Below are positions 32,029-46,739 of a stretch of DNA of 64,000 bases, piece by piece (the first letter of the stretch is position 1; the number at the start of each line of letters is the position of its first letter). The translations under genes and the position numbers were made by a program. The notes under the pieces are model-generated. The model did not search any database. It saw only the letters and a program-made list of their open reading frames with translations, and was not told the origin of the DNA. Origin of the DNA: Plazaster borealis (lineage: Eukaryota; Echinodermata; Asteroidea; Forcipulatida; Labidiasteridae); the NCBI GenBank assembly GCA_021014325.1, contig CM037473.1, positions 21,752,822 through 21,816,821 of the forward strand. The letters run 5' to 3'.

Positions 32029-32514
32029 TGTGTAAATCAAATGTTAAACTATGTAAAAGTGATGTGTACAAAAACTCTGAAAAGATCTAGGTCGCGCCAG
32101 AGAGCACCTTATACACGGGGCCCTACAGCGGGCCCGGACTCCGTCGTAAAGGCTTCGCGTTCGCTCGTTCTTCTCGCAAAACCTTACGCTGTATAATTGC
32201 ATCCTGACTAGAATGATGTTTCTATACAGAAATGGCAAGCATGTGGCCCCTAATATTAGCCGACCGATTTCCTCCTATACCACCCCATTAAAAATAAACA
32301 AAATAATCGTTAAAAATGCAATGAAGCAAAATTTAAACTGCATGGGTAAAAACAACGTGGAAAACTTATCTGAAATGTCCCAGGGCCTATATAGATTTTC
32401 ACAGAGAGCACCTATAGTTTAATATTTTTCCCACGCTGTAAGGACTTTGCACTTCACTCACAGTATTATGATAATGCTGGCCGTCCGGGCACAGCTTGGT
32501 GTCGAATATGATTT

Positions 32515-34897
32515 GAATATATGTATACCTTGTGGGGTAGCATTGTTCCATTGTGTAAAGTATACCGTTAGTTGGCGTGTGTAAGGGCACCCACACATAA
32601 CCACACAAAATAATAATAAAATAAATTTAAAAAATAAATATCATATTATATTCACCCTCCTGCCTCCCCCACTCCAAATAAAAATTACTTATTATACGCC
32701 ATGAACACTGATGATCACATTGTCCTGAAAGAATCTAAACGTGGAACAATTTACATTGAACAAAGACCAGTCATCCACAGTTTTATAATTTAAAGCCATT
32801 TTCGTTTATCCCATTTCATCCCTGAAAATGCTTTACACGATGTCCCATCTAATTTGTTTGTAATCATCATCATAATTTCAAGCATAAACCAATTATCTAT
32901 ACCACACTTCATTGTTTACATCTTGTGATGAGCGACTGGATAGTCATTGTCAGTTGCAAAAGCTAACTTTAAAGGGATTGTATACGTTTGGTAATGACTC
33001 AAACCAAATAATTATTTGCGTAAAAACTTACTTGGTAACAAGCAACGGAGAGCTGTTGATATTATAATACATTGTAGGAAACGACTCCCTCTGAAGTAAC
33101 GTAGTTTTTGAGAAAGAGGTAATTTCTCACTAAAATAATAAAAACGTCTTGCAATTTTTTTTTCCTATCTGAAAGCACACAAATTTGTACAACACGGGTG
33201 TTTTTTCTTTCATCATTTTCTTGCAACTTCGATGACCAATTGAGCCCAAATTTTCACAGGCTTGTTATTTGATGCATATGTTGGAATACACCAAGTGAGA
33301 ACACTGGTATTTGACAATTTCCAAACGTGTTCAGTGCCTTTAAAGGGGTTGTATACGTTTGGTAATTGGAACCAACTGTTTGTTTCAATCCTATTATAAG
33401 TGGGGACTAGATTTATACCATAAAACTAACCTGTGCACATTTCATTTCAAAAGGTGGAAGCGTTTTTGGGATAATGCCGAAATTTGAGCGGTTATGTCCA
33501 CGCAGGAAGAATAATCTGCAATTGGAATACACAATCTGAGAAAGGTTTCTGACAGAAACGCTTCTCAGATATGATTTTGTTTTGATAAAAACTGATATCT
33601 TTTTTCTTAACCACATTACTTTAAAGTGAAATGTCTCTCAAAATGCCTATCAGAAGCTGCTGTACTTCTTACCAAGTAAGTTTTATTGCCATTAAATGTA
33701 TGAGTAATTACCAAATATATACAAACCCTTTAAAGGGAACACGATCAAACTTGTACCTTTAAAAACTAACAGTTTGAAAATTGTTCCCTTAATGTAACAT
33801 GGCTGGCCATTGCAACACCACGCTAATTTGAAACTAGAAGTAATGTAATTAATCTCCCGTCATGGTGATACTGTCAAAACGAAGAAGAACAAATCCATAA
33901 CTAATGCCATAGCAATTGATCAGTATGAGCATTTGATGCCAGGTAAAAACCTTAAAAACTATTGTGTTCAGTTTGACCTTGTCAAAAATAATCGCATTTT
34001 TTCCCCGGAAGCCGTTAACGAGAGGCACTTATGGTTATCACTACAATTTCAATTCAATGACCATAACGTCGAAAGAACGAAAACTGTACGTAAATATTAA
34101 TAAGCCTTGGGTATCTTTTGAAATTTGAACCACGATTCATATAGTAATTTAGTGCGAAGGCAAGAAATATTTTGTTTTTAAGCTTTTGTAATTCTTCAAT
34201 GCAAACCCGTATAAAAAAATGTAAAAAAAAAAATCCCTTGCAACTATTCACTGAAAATTATGTAACTCTCTTGGAAGCTCAAAAGAATGTATAATCTGAA
34301 ATAATAGTAATTTTTTTGAAGGGTCCGTTATGTGGTCCATAATATTAAACTTTAAACAACAATTTCCTCTGATTTTTCAAAATTCGGACCATGAAGTTGT
34401 TTTTATTTAGGTTTTTCGCAAATTAGTTTTTTTCAAGCCAAATCCCTTTTTTTGCCATGTGAAGTCTTGCATTACAAATATTTAATTTAAAGAAAAAACT
34501 TCAGTCTTTATAGGGTATGATAATTAGTTTGGGGCAGAGAACATTCCTATTCTCTAGTTTGCAATACACAAAACACTCGATATTTGATTTTAGTTTGGCC
34601 TCAATATATTTTAGAACCTGTCTCCAGCTATTTCTTGGGCAAAGGAGCACGTCTCTCTTTTGTTTTTAAATCGATTGATACAACTGCCTTTCAGAGGGAT
34701 CGTTTACAAATCCATAAAAAATATTCAAGGCCTCTATAGGATTTGGTGTTATAACGGTATATAGACTGACATAAATATTTCTATGTATTTATGTGTAGGC
34801 TTGGAATAAAAGATTCTGCTAAAATAAGGGAGTAAATTGTTTGCATCATGAAGCCTACCACGGCGTGGGGTCTGAGGCCCTCTCAATGACACTGGAC

Positions 34898-34929
<32 letters not shown>

Positions 34930-37544
34930 TAACCCATATCTGCCTAACAAGGATTTCCCATAGAATACACAAACGCTGTTAGCGCCTTACTACAGGAAAA
35001 CCCTTAGATTTTTTTGTGGTACTCTCACACTTCTATAGTGGTATGCGATGGAAAACATGTCAACCATATTAAAGAAAATGAGGTGCTCTTTAAAGGCATC
35101 GTACACGTTTGGAAATTGTCAAAGATCAGTGTTCTCACTTGGTGTATCCCAACATATGCATAAAATAACAAGCCTGTGAAAATTTGGGCTCAATTGGTCA
35201 TCGAAGTTGCAAGAAAATGATGAAAGAAAAACACCCTTGTTGTACAAATTTGTGTGTTTCAGATAGAATAATAACAACTTCTTAGAGGGAGTCGTTTCCT
35301 ACAATGATTTTTACTATCAACAGCTCTCCGTTGCTTGTTACAAATTAAGTTTGTATGCTAATATTTGTTTTGAGTCATTACCAAACGTGTACGATACTTT
35401 TAAAATGGTATATACGTTTTGTTGGGATATGTTTATTTGCAAGGCAGTAAAAAATGAATGTTTATTGTAATGCAGTTATAAGTGCTATGTGGGCTTAGGC
35501 AGGAACAGTGTTTATGTACTGTGACCAGTCCGGCGGATATGGGTTCAAATACAAATAAAAACCATAAGCAATTTAAACAAAACTTCCTTGGAAATTACGC
35601 TTATATATAATTATGATATGGTGTGTTTATTAAAAAAGTAGGCCTACCTTTAAATTATGTTTTCCTTAAAACATTTACAAAAACTTTTACAAATGTCGGA
35701 TTTGGACTGGGTAATCTAAACTACAGATCATAAAGACCGAAGGATAACGCAACAGCAATATGAAATTCACTCGATTTAGTATTTATACTAGGCCCTAGGC
35801 CTACCCAAAATGTTTATACAAAATACGTGAAATTTCTGCATCGTGAGTTTTGGACTATAGTAGACCATGTAACTTGTGACATTACAAAAGAGCCACAGAG
35901 TCTGGACTTTCTGCGGGCACAATTTGTACACACTCAATGGAAGAAAACATAACATTTTATATTTTGTGGAGATTTAATGCACTAAACGAGTATTATCACC
36001 ATTTGATATAAAGAAAGGGGGCACAAAATCGGCTGTTATTTTATAACGAGTTATGTTGAAGTTATTTTGAAATAGGGCCTATAAGATTATACAAAATTTC
36101 CCATTTACCAGTGTAGTATCTCACCTGCAAGGAAAATGTCCTGGTTTGACAATATTATGGTCACTCGTTTTGTAAGCAAAGGTTACACGGTCTTTACATT
36201 GACTGACCAGGAAGTTTGAAATAAAACCAGATTTCTAGACAAATGAAATTGTCAGTACATTTAGTATCAAAAACAAAACAAAAACTCCAAAACACGTTTC
36301 AAAACATACATTCATGTCGACTTGATTTGTTCCGTAAGGGCCTAAAAACATTATGACATGATGACACGTCTAACTCTTACGTGTAGAATGTTCTTCATTG
36401 CATTTTTGTTCTCATGGTTTATTTACTTAGTTTAAGAATATTATAGTACAATTTTGTTCCTTTAAATGGAATTTTAACTCACAGTATAGCAAGGGGAAAA
36501 TGTATACGTTCCAGTGTTGTAGTACTCGTATACTCGACACTTGTACTCGAGTGCTACTTGAGTACCGTACTTGTACTCGCTCGTACTCGGCTAGCCATGT
36601 ACTCCCCATCGATGGCCCAATTACTCGTATACTCGAGTACTTCTTGGACACCTTATAGTACTCGGCAGTACTTGATACTCGACTGAAAAGTACTCGAGTA
36701 CAACAATGATATAATAAATTATAACTAGTTAGAGGAACCCAACAAATAATTGATCTGGCAAATTTTTTAAAAGTCATGTGTTTAATTGTCCATGGCACAA
36801 CGGCATGAAGTTTGTGTGGGTGGGTGTGTGTGGGTAGGTATACACACTCGAACCGGGGACTTTTAACACAGAAGACAGGGTCCGCGGTTGGGTAAAGGTC
36901 CCCCAGTTATAAAGTGTTCAAAAATCAATGGTAGCTGTTGCCAAAAAGTTAGTACAAACAAAAGAGGGACAGTAGGAGGTTCCCGATTGTGTGTGTTTGT
37001 GAATATTTTGTGTGCGTTAAACAATAATTCTTTATAAACGCTTTATTGGCCCTGCCGTAAGAAGCGTTTGCAAGATGTTCAGACTGAAGTAACAACTCAA
37101 GAGAATAACTCAAGAGAATAGTTGCCTCTCAGTAAACGACTGATTTTCAAGTCGACTATTTTGTTAAGGTACAAATTTACACAGAATGAACGCAATGGTT
37201 TTTGGCTTATATCTGGCATCAAAGTTTATAGGCTACTGATTTATTGCTGAGACATTATTATTTGTCAGTGTCATCATGATGAAAAATAACTATTGTTATA
37301 CAGTTGCGCGTTTGTTATGACTACCACGAAGCTTATTTGTTAAACGAGAGGACCTTAATTGACCTCAATATTCTCACCCCTGAAAACCGTAAAGGCTTCG
37401 CGTTCGCTTTTTCTTCCCGTATAAATACCTTATATACGATATACATTAAATTACATTGTTTCTACATAAACGGCGAGCGTGTGGCCCACCTTATATGAGA
37501 CGACCAACCCCTACCCCCCCCAAAAAAAACCCCACAAAAAACCA

Positions 37545-37598
<54 letters not shown>

Positions 37599-37911
37599 CC
37601 CCCCAAAAAACCCAAAAACCAAACAAACCAAACAAAAACACAACAAAAACAACAACTGAACAACACCACCACACTGCAAAAACCGGATTTTAAAGTTGAC
37701 ACCATTGGTGTTGTAACATTATAGATACCGAAAAAAAGAATCAAAATTTACACCATAGGGTGTTAAAATAAAACTAATTTCTGCCAACACAATTACATTG
37801 TTGTTATTTTAACACCCCATGATGTTTATTTTGATTCTCTCTTTGGTATCTATGTTGCAACACCCATGGTGTCAATGTTAACACCCAGGTTTTCGCAGTG
37901 CACTACCTAGC

Positions 37912-37942
<31 letters not shown>

Positions 37943-38430
37943 TGTGTAAATCAAATGTTAAACTATGTAAAAGTGATGTGTACAAAAACTCTGAAAAGAT
38001 CTAGGTCGCGCCAGAGAGCACCTTATACACGGGGCCCTACAGCGGGCCCGGACTCCCCGTCGTAAAGGCTTCGCGTTCGCTCGTTCTTCTCGCAAAAACC
38101 TTACGCTGTATAATTGCATCCTGACTAGAATGATGTTTCTATACAGAAATGGCAAGCATGTGGCCCCCTAATATTAGCCGACCGATTTCCTCCTATACCA
38201 CCCCATTAAAAATAAACAAAATAATCGTTAAAAATGCAATGAAGCAAAATTTAAACTGCATGGGTAAAAACAACGTGGAAAACTTATCTGAAATGTCCCA
38301 GGGCCTATAGATTTTCACAGAGAGCACCTATAGTTTAATATTTTTCCCACGCTGTAAGGACTTTGCACTTCACTCACAGTATTATGATAATGCTGGCCGT
38401 CCGGGCACAGCTTGGTGTCGAATATGATTT
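32515..38430. repeat. Tandem array unit 2 (~5.92 kb)
   Basis: Nearly identical to unit 1, differing by scattered substitutions, homopolymer-length changes and a small deletion (an 8-bp loss near 33646, where 'cctaatactatcag' becomes 'cctatcag' or similar). An extra C in the tract at 36900 breaks the long minus frame seen in unit 1. Confidence 0.95.
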
Positions 38431-40829
38431 GAATATATGTATACCTTGTGGGGTAGCATTGTTCCATTGTGTAAAGTATACCGTTAGTTGGCGTGTGTAA
38501 GGGCACCCACACATAACCACACAAAATAATAATAAAATAAATTTAAAAAATAAATATCATATTATATTCACCCTCCTGCCTCCCCCACTCCAAATAAAAA
38601 TTACTTATTATACGCCATGAACACTGATGATCACATTGTCCTGAAAGAATCTAAACGTGGAACAATTTACATTGAACAAAGACCAGTCATCCACAGTTTT
38701 ATAATTTAAAGCCATTTTCGTTTATCCCATTTCATCCCTGAAAATGCTTTACACGATGTCCCATCTAATTTGTTTGTAATCATCATCATAATTTCAAGCA
38801 TAAACCAATTATCTATACCACACTTCATTGTTTACATCTTGTGATGAGCGACTGGATAGTCATTGTCAGTTGCAAAAGCTAACTTTAAAGGGATTGTATA
38901 CGTTTGGTAATGACTCAAACCAAATAATTATTTGCGTAAAAACTTACTTGGTAACAAGCAACGGAGAGCTGTTGATATTATAATACATTGTAGGAAACGA
39001 CTCCCTCTGAAGTAACGTAGTTTTTGAGAAAGAGGTAATTTCTCACTAAAATAATAAAAACGTCTTGCAATTTTTTTTTCCTATCTGAAAGCACACAAAT
39101 TTGTACAACACGGGTGTTTTTTCTTTCATCATTTTCTTGCAACTTCGATGACCAATTGAGCCCAAATTTTCACAGGCTTGTTATTTGATGCATATGTTGG
39201 AATACACCAAGTGAGAACACTGGTATTTGACAATTTCCAAACGTGTTCAGTGCCTTTAAAGGGGTTGTATACGTTTGGTAATTGGAACCAACTGTTTGTT
39301 TCAATCCTATTATAAGTGGGGACTAGATTTATACCATAAAACTAACCTGTGCACATTTCATTTCAAAAGGTGGAAGCGTTTTTGGGATAATGCCGAAATT
39401 TGAGCGGTTATGTCCACGCAGGAAGAATAATCTGCAATTGGAATACACAATCTGAGAAAGGTTTCTGACAGAAACGCTTCTCAGATATGATTTTGTTTTG
39501 ATAAAAACTGATATCTTTTTTCTTAACCACATTACTTTAAAGTGAAATGTCTCTCAAAATGCCTAATACTATCAGAAGCTGCTGTACTTCTTACCAAGTA
39601 AGTTTTATTGCCATTAAATGTATGAGTAATTACCAAATATATACAAACCCTTTAAAGGGAACACGATCAAACTTGTACCTTTAAAAACTAACAGTTTGAA
39701 AATTGTTCCCTTAATGTAACATGGCTGGCCATTGCAACACCACGCTAATTTGAAACTAGAAGTAATGTAATTAATCTCCCGTCATGGTGATACTGTCAAA
39801 ACGAAGAAGAACAAATCCATAACTAATGCCATAGCAATTGATCAGTATGAGCATTTGATGCCAGGTAAAAACCTTAAAAACTATTGTGTTCAGTTTGACC
39901 TTGTCAAAAATAATCGCATTTTTTCCCCGGAAGCCGTTAACGAGAGGCACTTATGGTTATCACTACAATTTCAATTCAATGACCATAACGTCGAAAGAAC
40001 GAAAACTGTACGTAAATATTAATAAGCCTTGGGTATCTTTTGAAATTTGAACCACGATTCATATAGTAATTTAGTGCGAAGGCAAGAAATATTTTGTTTT
40101 TAAGCTTTTGTAATTCTTCAATGCAAACCCGTATAAAAAAAAATGTAAAAAAAAAAAAATCCCTTGCAACTATTCACTGAAAATTATGTAACTCTCTTGG
40201 AAGCTCAAAAGAATGTATAATCTGAAATAATAGTAATTTTTTTGAAGGGTCCGTTATGTGGTCCATAATATTAAACTTTAAACAACAATTTCCTCTGATT
40301 TTTCAAAATTCGGACCATGAAGTTGTTTTTATTTAGGTTTTTCGCAAATTAGTTTTTTTTTTCAAGCCAAATCCCTTTTTTTTGCCATGTGACGTCTTGC
40401 ATTACAAATATTTAATTTAAAGAAAAAACTTCAGTCTTTATAGGGTATGATAATTAGTTTGGGGCAGAGAACATTCCTATTCTCTAGTTTGCAATACACA
40501 AAACACTCGATATTTGATTTTAGTTTGGCCTCAATATATTTTAGAACCTGTCTCCAGCTATTTCTTGGGCAAAGGAGCACGTCTCTCTTTTGTTTTTTAA
40601 ATCGATTGATACAACTGCCTTTCAGAGGGATCGTTTACAAATCCATAAAAAATATTCAAGGCCTCTATAGGATTTGGTGTTATAACGGTATATAGACTGA
40701 CATAAATATTTCTATGTATTTATGTGTAGGCTTGGAATAAAAGATTCGGCTAAAATAAGGGGAGTAAATTGTTTGCATCGCGAAGCCTACCACGGCGTGG
40801 GGTCTGAGGCCCTCTCAATGACACTGGAC

Positions 40830-40873
<44 letters not shown>

Positions 40874-43494
40874 TAACCCATATCTGCCTAACAAGGATTT
40901 CCCATAGAATACACAAACGCTGTTAGCGCCTTACTACGGGAAAACCCTTAGATTTTTTTTTGTGGTACTCTCACACTTCTATAGTGGTATGCGATGGAAA
41001 ACATGTCAACCATATTAAAGAAAATGAGGTGCTCTTTAAAGGCATCGTACACGTTTGGAAATTGTCAAAGATCAGTGTTCTCACTTGGTGTATCCCAACA
41101 TATGCATAAAATAACAAGCCTGTGAAAATTTGGGCTCAATTGGTCATCGAAGTTGCAAGAAAATGATGAAAGAAAAAACACCCTTGTTGTACAAATTTGT
41201 GTGTTTCAGATAGAATAATAACAACTTCTTAGAGGGAGTCGTTTCCTACAATGATTTTTACTATCAACAGCTCTCCGTTGCTTGTTACAAATTAAGTTTG
41301 TATGCTAATATTTGTTTTGAGTCATTACCAAACGTGTACGATACTTTTAAAATGGTATATACGTTTTGTTGGGATATGTTTATTTGCAAGGCAGTAAAAA
41401 ATGAATGTTTATTGTAATGCAGTTATAAGTGCTATGTGGGCTTAGGCAGGAACAGTGTTTATGTACTGTGACCAGTCCGGCGGATATGGGTTCAAATACA
41501 AATAAAAACCATAAGCAATTTAAACAAAACTTCCTTGGAAATTACGCTTATATATAATTATGATATGGTGTGTTTATTAAAAAAAAGTAGGCCTACCTTT
41601 AAATTATGTTTTCCCTTAAAACATTTACAAAAACTTTTACAAATGTCGGATTTGGACTGGGTAATCTAAACTACAGATCATAAAGACCGAAGGATAACGC
41701 AACAGCAATATGAAATTCACTCGATTTAGTATTTATACTAGGCCCTAGGCCTACCCAAAATGTTTATACAAAATATGTGAAATTTCTGCATCGTGAGTTT
41801 TGGACTATAGTAGACCATGTAACTTGTGACATTACAAAAGAGCCACAGAGTCTGGACTTTCTGCGGGCACAATTTGTACACACTCAATGGAAGAAAACAT
41901 AACATTTTATATTTTGTGGAGATTTAATGCACTAAACGAGTATTATCACCATTTGATATAAAGAAAGGGGGCACAAAATCGGCTGTTATTTTATAACGAG
42001 TTATGTTGAAGTTATTTTGAAATAGGGCCTATAAGATTATACAAAATTTCCCATTTACCAGTGTAGTATCTCACCTGCAAGGAAAATGTCCTGGTTTGAC
42101 AATATTATGGTCACTCGTTTTGTAAGCAAAGGTTACACGGTCTTTACATTGACTGACCAGGAAGTTTGAAATAAAACCAGATTTCTAGACAAATGAAATT
42201 GTCAGTACATTTAGTATCAAAAAACAAAACAAAAACTCCAAAACACGTTTCAAAACATACATTCATGTCGACTTGATTTGTTCCGTAAGGGCCTAAAAAC
42301 ATTATGACATGATGACACGTCTAACTCTTACGTGTAGAATGTTCTTCATTGCATTTTTGTTCTCATGGTTTATTTACTTAGTTTAAGAATATTATAGTAC
42401 AATTTTGTTCCTTTAAATGGAATTTTAACTCACAGTATAGCAAGGGGAAAATGTATACGTTCCAGTGTTGTAGTACTCGTATACTCGACACTTGTACTCG
42501 AGTGCTACTTGAGTACCGTACTTGTACTCGCTCGTACTCGGCTAGCCATGTACTCCCCATCGATGGCCCAATTACTCGTATACTCGAGTACTTCTTGGAC
42601 ACCTTATAGTACTCGGCAGTACTTGATACTCGACTGAAAAGTACTCGAGTACAACAATGATATAATAAATTATAACTAGTTAGAGGAACCCAACAAATAA
42701 TTGATCTGGCAAATTTTTTAAAAGTCATGTGTTTAATTGTCTATGGCACAACGGCATGAAGTTTGTGTGGGTGGGTGTGTGTGGGTAGGTATACACACTC
42801 GAACCGGGGACTTTTAACACAGAAGACAGGGTCCGCGGTTGGGTAAAGGTCCCCAGTTATAAAGTGTTCAAAAATCAATGGTAGCTGTTGCCAAAAAGTT
42901 AGTACAAACAAAAGAGGGACAGTAGGAGGTTCCCGATTGTGTGTGTTTGTGAATATTTTGTGTGCGTTAAACAATAATTCTTTATAAACGCTTTATTGGC
43001 CCTGCCGTAAGAAGCGTTTGCAAGATGTTCAGACTGAAGTAACAACTCAAGAGAATAACTCAAGAGAATAGTTGCCTCTCAGTAAACGACTGATTTTCAA
43101 GTCGACTATTTTGTTAAGGTACAAATTTACACAGAATGAACGCAATGGTTTTTGGCTTATATCTGGCATCAAAGTTTATAGGCTACTGATTTATTGCTGA
43201 GACATTATTATTTGTCAGTGTCATCATGATGAAAAATAACTATTGTTATACAGTTGCGCGTTTGTTATGACTACCACGAAGCTTATTTGTTAAACGAGAG
43301 GACCTTAATTGACCTCAATATTCTCACCCCTGAAAACCGTAAAGGCTTCGCGTTCGCTTTTTCTTCCCGTATAAATACCTTATATACGATATACATTAAA
43401 TTACATTGTTTCTACATAAACGGCGAGCGTGTGGCCCACCTTATATGAGACGACCAACCCCTACCCCCCCCCCAAAAAAACCACAAAAAAACCA

Positions 43495-43545
<51 letters not shown>

Positions 43546-43862
43546 CCCCCCCCAAAAAAAACCCAAAAACCAAACAAACCAAACAAAAACACAACAAAAA
43601 CAACAACTGAACAACACCACCACACTGCAAAAACCGGATTTTAAAGTTGACACCATTGGTGTTGTAACATTATAGATACCGAAAAAAAGAATCAAAATTT
43701 ACACCATAGGGTGTTAAAATAAAACTAATTTCTGCCAACACAATTACATTGTTGTTATTTTAACACCCCATGATGTTTATTTTGATTCTCTCTTTGGTAT
43801 CTATGTTGCAACACCCATGGTGTCAATGTTAACACCCAGGTTTTCGCAGTGCACTACCTAGC

Positions 43863-43893
<31 letters not shown>

Positions 43894-44385
43894 TGTGTAA
43901 ATCAAATTTTAAACTATGTAAAAGTGATGTGTACAAAAACTCTGAAAAGATCTAGGTCGCGCCAGAGAGCACCTTATACACGGGGCCCTACAGCGGGCCC
44001 GGACTCCCCGTCGTAAAGGCTTCGCGTTCGCTCGTTCTTCTCGCAAAAACCTTACGCTGTATAATTGCATCCTGACTAGAATGATGTTTCTATACAGAAA
44101 TGGCAAGCATGTGGCCCCCTAATATTAGCCGACCGATTTCCTCCTATACCACCCCATTAAAAATAAACAAAATAATCGTTAAAAATGCAATGAAGCAAAA
44201 TTTAAACTGCATGGGTAAAAACAACGTGGAAAACTTATCTGAAATGTCCCAGGGCCTATATAGATTTTCACAGAGAGCACCTATAGTTTAATATTTTTCC
44301 CACGCTGTAAGGACTTTGCACTTCACTCACAGTATTATGATAATGCTGGCCGTCCGGGCACAGCTTGGTGTCGAATATGATTTGA
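38431..44385. repeat. Tandem array unit 3 (~5.95 kb)
   Basis: Same content. It is longer because the (TTA)n run (40831-40873) and some A tracts are expanded. A C-to-T change at 42741 removes the Trp codon of the long minus frame. The right edge reads gaatatgatttga then unique sequence tgtcatgatattttcatg. Confidence 0.95.
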
Positions 44386-45878
44386 TGTCATGATATTTTC
44401 ATGTTACACGTATTTATACATTTTTGATCTTTTCCAAGATTTCCGTTTATGTAAGGTTGAATTTATGAAACATATTTACTAAACGTATATAAGGGTGCTT
44501 AAGTATATGACAGCACCCCCATCCACAAAGTTGGGGTGTTGCAGCACCCACAACAACCCCCGCTCTCGCAAACGCCCCAATGGCCGCCCATATCATACCC
44601 AGCAATGGCAGCACTTGCGCGTACGACCGTAAAAAAATATGGATCTCTGTGTGAGTTTAGAAAAAAAATAACACTTAATGCATTCCGTTCGTCGTGCAAT
44701 GTCGAATACAATCACTCAGTGAAATCTGGCTTTTACATTTCGGCCAGCTTCGCCTCGCGGAAAAAATCTTTTGTAGGGTAATCATTTTTAATATTCCGGT
44801 CCATTAAGAGACACTAAGTTCCAAATAGTGCCTCAGATTACACGACAGAGCATATAGGACGCCGTAAAACAGTTTATTTTCGGAGAATAAAGAAAGTTTG
44901 TGGGTTTTTTTCAGAGGGTGAGTTCGACAAGTTTCCGTGTCTGTTTTGTGTTTATATTGTGAAAAGATTTCTAATGACAAGGATCTCTGTTTGAGTTTAG
45001 AAAAAAATAACATTTAATGCGTTCCGTTCGTCGTGCATAGTCGAATATAATCAATCACATTTTGCAAATTACACTAATAATAATCCCGCCCCCAAAAGAG
45101 ACATTTATGTTCCAAATAGTGTCACTGATTGCACGATAGAGCAGCTAGGAACCAAAAGCTTCCGGGCCCTTAAGCGGGCCCCGGACCCCACTCCGTAATG
45201 GCTTTGCCCTCCGCGCACGCCAATTGTCTTTGAAAAAGCAGCACTCCTTTGGAAAAATGTGTTCTCGCGGGCCTGATAAAGAAAGGGGGCACATCCCAAA
45301 GCCTGTGCAGCTGTTATTTTATAACAAGTTATACTGAAGTTATGTTGAAATTAAGATCATACAAAATTTCCCATTGTAATCGTTAAAAACGCATTATTTT
45401 TGTTAAAAACGCAATGAAGCAAAATTTAAACTGCATGGGTAAAAACAACGTGTAAAACATATCTGAAATGTCCTATTATATAGATTGTCAGAGAAAGCAC
45501 ATTGTTGAATGTTTTTTTCCCACGCTGCAAATGCTTTGCGCTTCGCTCGCTGGTTGTCTCGTAGAAATGCCCCACCCATTAATTTCATTTGGGGCTGGAA
45601 CGTTGTTTCTACGGCAAGGGTGTGGCACACGGTAACATTCGCAGGTAGTTACTTGAACCGCCACGACACCATCTCCAGCCGTTAAAGGACTGTGTGTGTA
45701 GAAACGATTTACTGCAGTTTATATAGGTGTGCCAAGCCCCCCCCCCCCCACCCCCCCTCGCTTACAAATGGTTGTCTTTCTTTGTGCTATGCGCAATACT
45801 TTGTGGTGGGTTCTGGCGGTGCCTTAAAAGTCTCCGTTATACTTGTATTGTAATTATAAATGCTTGCTTTTAGATTGC
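44386..45878. other. Array flank with older, diverged pieces of the unit
   Basis: No gene seen. At about 45275-45375 the words gataaagaaagggggcac and tacaaaatttcccatt match the unit near 30108-30205. At about 45395-45475 gcaatgaagcaaaatttaaa matches 32310-32400. Two stretches (44630-44710 and 44980-45060) also resemble each other (ggatctctgt, gcattccgttcgtcgtgca). These look like older partial duplications. Confidence 0.5.
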
Positions 45879-46270
45879 TTAAAGCCACTGGACATTTAAT
45901 TTTGTTGGTAATTGTCAAAGACCAGTGTTCTCACTTGGTGTATCTCAACATATGCACAAAATAACAAACCTGTGAAAATTTGAACTCAATTGGTCGTCGA
46001 AGTTGCGAAATAATAATGGAAGAAAAAACACCCTTGTCACACAAAGTTGTGTGCTTTCAGATGCTTGATTTCGGGACCTCAAAATCTAATTCTGAGGTCT
46101 CGAAATCAAATTCGTGGAAAAAACTTCTTTCTCAAAAACTACGTTACTTCAGAGGGAGCCGTTTCTCACAATGTTTTATACTATCAACAGCTCTCTATTG
46201 CTCATTACCAAGTAAGTTTTTATGCTAACAATTATTTTGAGTAATTACCAATAGTGTCCACTGCCTTTAA
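45879..46270 (+). mobile_element. MITE family A, long variant
   Basis: TTAA-bounded, 392 bp, with ttggtaattgtcaaagacca at the start and taattaccaatagtgtccac near the end. It includes an inner inverted repeat (tttcgggacctcaaaatct / tctgaggtctcgaaatca). Confidence 0.8.
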
Positions 46271-46479
46271 CTTGCGGTGTTTTTAAAGATTTTTTTAAAT
46301 TTCAAACACAAGAATGCACTTGCCCTCCTACCGCATGTTGCAGCGGTTTGCTTGTGCGGTTGGGTGCTCACCGTCTAAATGGATAATTCAATGATGTCAT
46401 AATTTGTTTTCTCTTGTGTTCCTGAACTTGCAATTGAACACAAAAACATCCTCAAGACAAAAACAAACAAAAAAACCCA

Positions 46480-46553
46480 AAACAACAACCCCCTAACAAA
46501 CATTACAAACGCCTTGAACACCCAGCAGGGTGGATATGTGCGCATTACAAGTC
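46480..46553 (+). mobile_element. 3' end of the CR1-like family found at 12.8-15.5 kb
   Basis: cgccttgaacacccagcagg and the following 30 bp are identical to the 3' UTR of the intronic element in reverse complement. Only the extreme 3' end is present. Confidence 0.75.
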
Positions 46554-46732
<179 letters not shown>

Positions 46733-46739
46733 ATTAATA

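Larger units (their letters stand above)
26601..32514. repeat. Tandem array unit 1 (~5.91 kb)
   Basis: Starts gaatatatgtataccttgtg and ends gtgtcgaatatgattt. The same start word recurs at 32515 and 38431, giving periods of 5914 and 5916 bp. Unit contents in order are two abutting MITEs (family A inverse, family C), AT-rich filler, a (TTA)n run (28988-29018), MITE A (29180-29494), a TACTCG cluster (30605-30795), (CAA)n (31637-31685), the CACTGC MITE (31758-31986) and a second (CAA)n. The 198-codon minus frame at 30520-31116 is broken in the sister units and translates simple repeats, so I do not call it a gene. Confidence 0.95.

Noticed and set aside
26601..44385. Tandem ribosomal or histone gene cluster as explanation for the 5.9-kb repeats
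   Set aside because: No rRNA, histone or snRNA sequence can be recognised in the unit.
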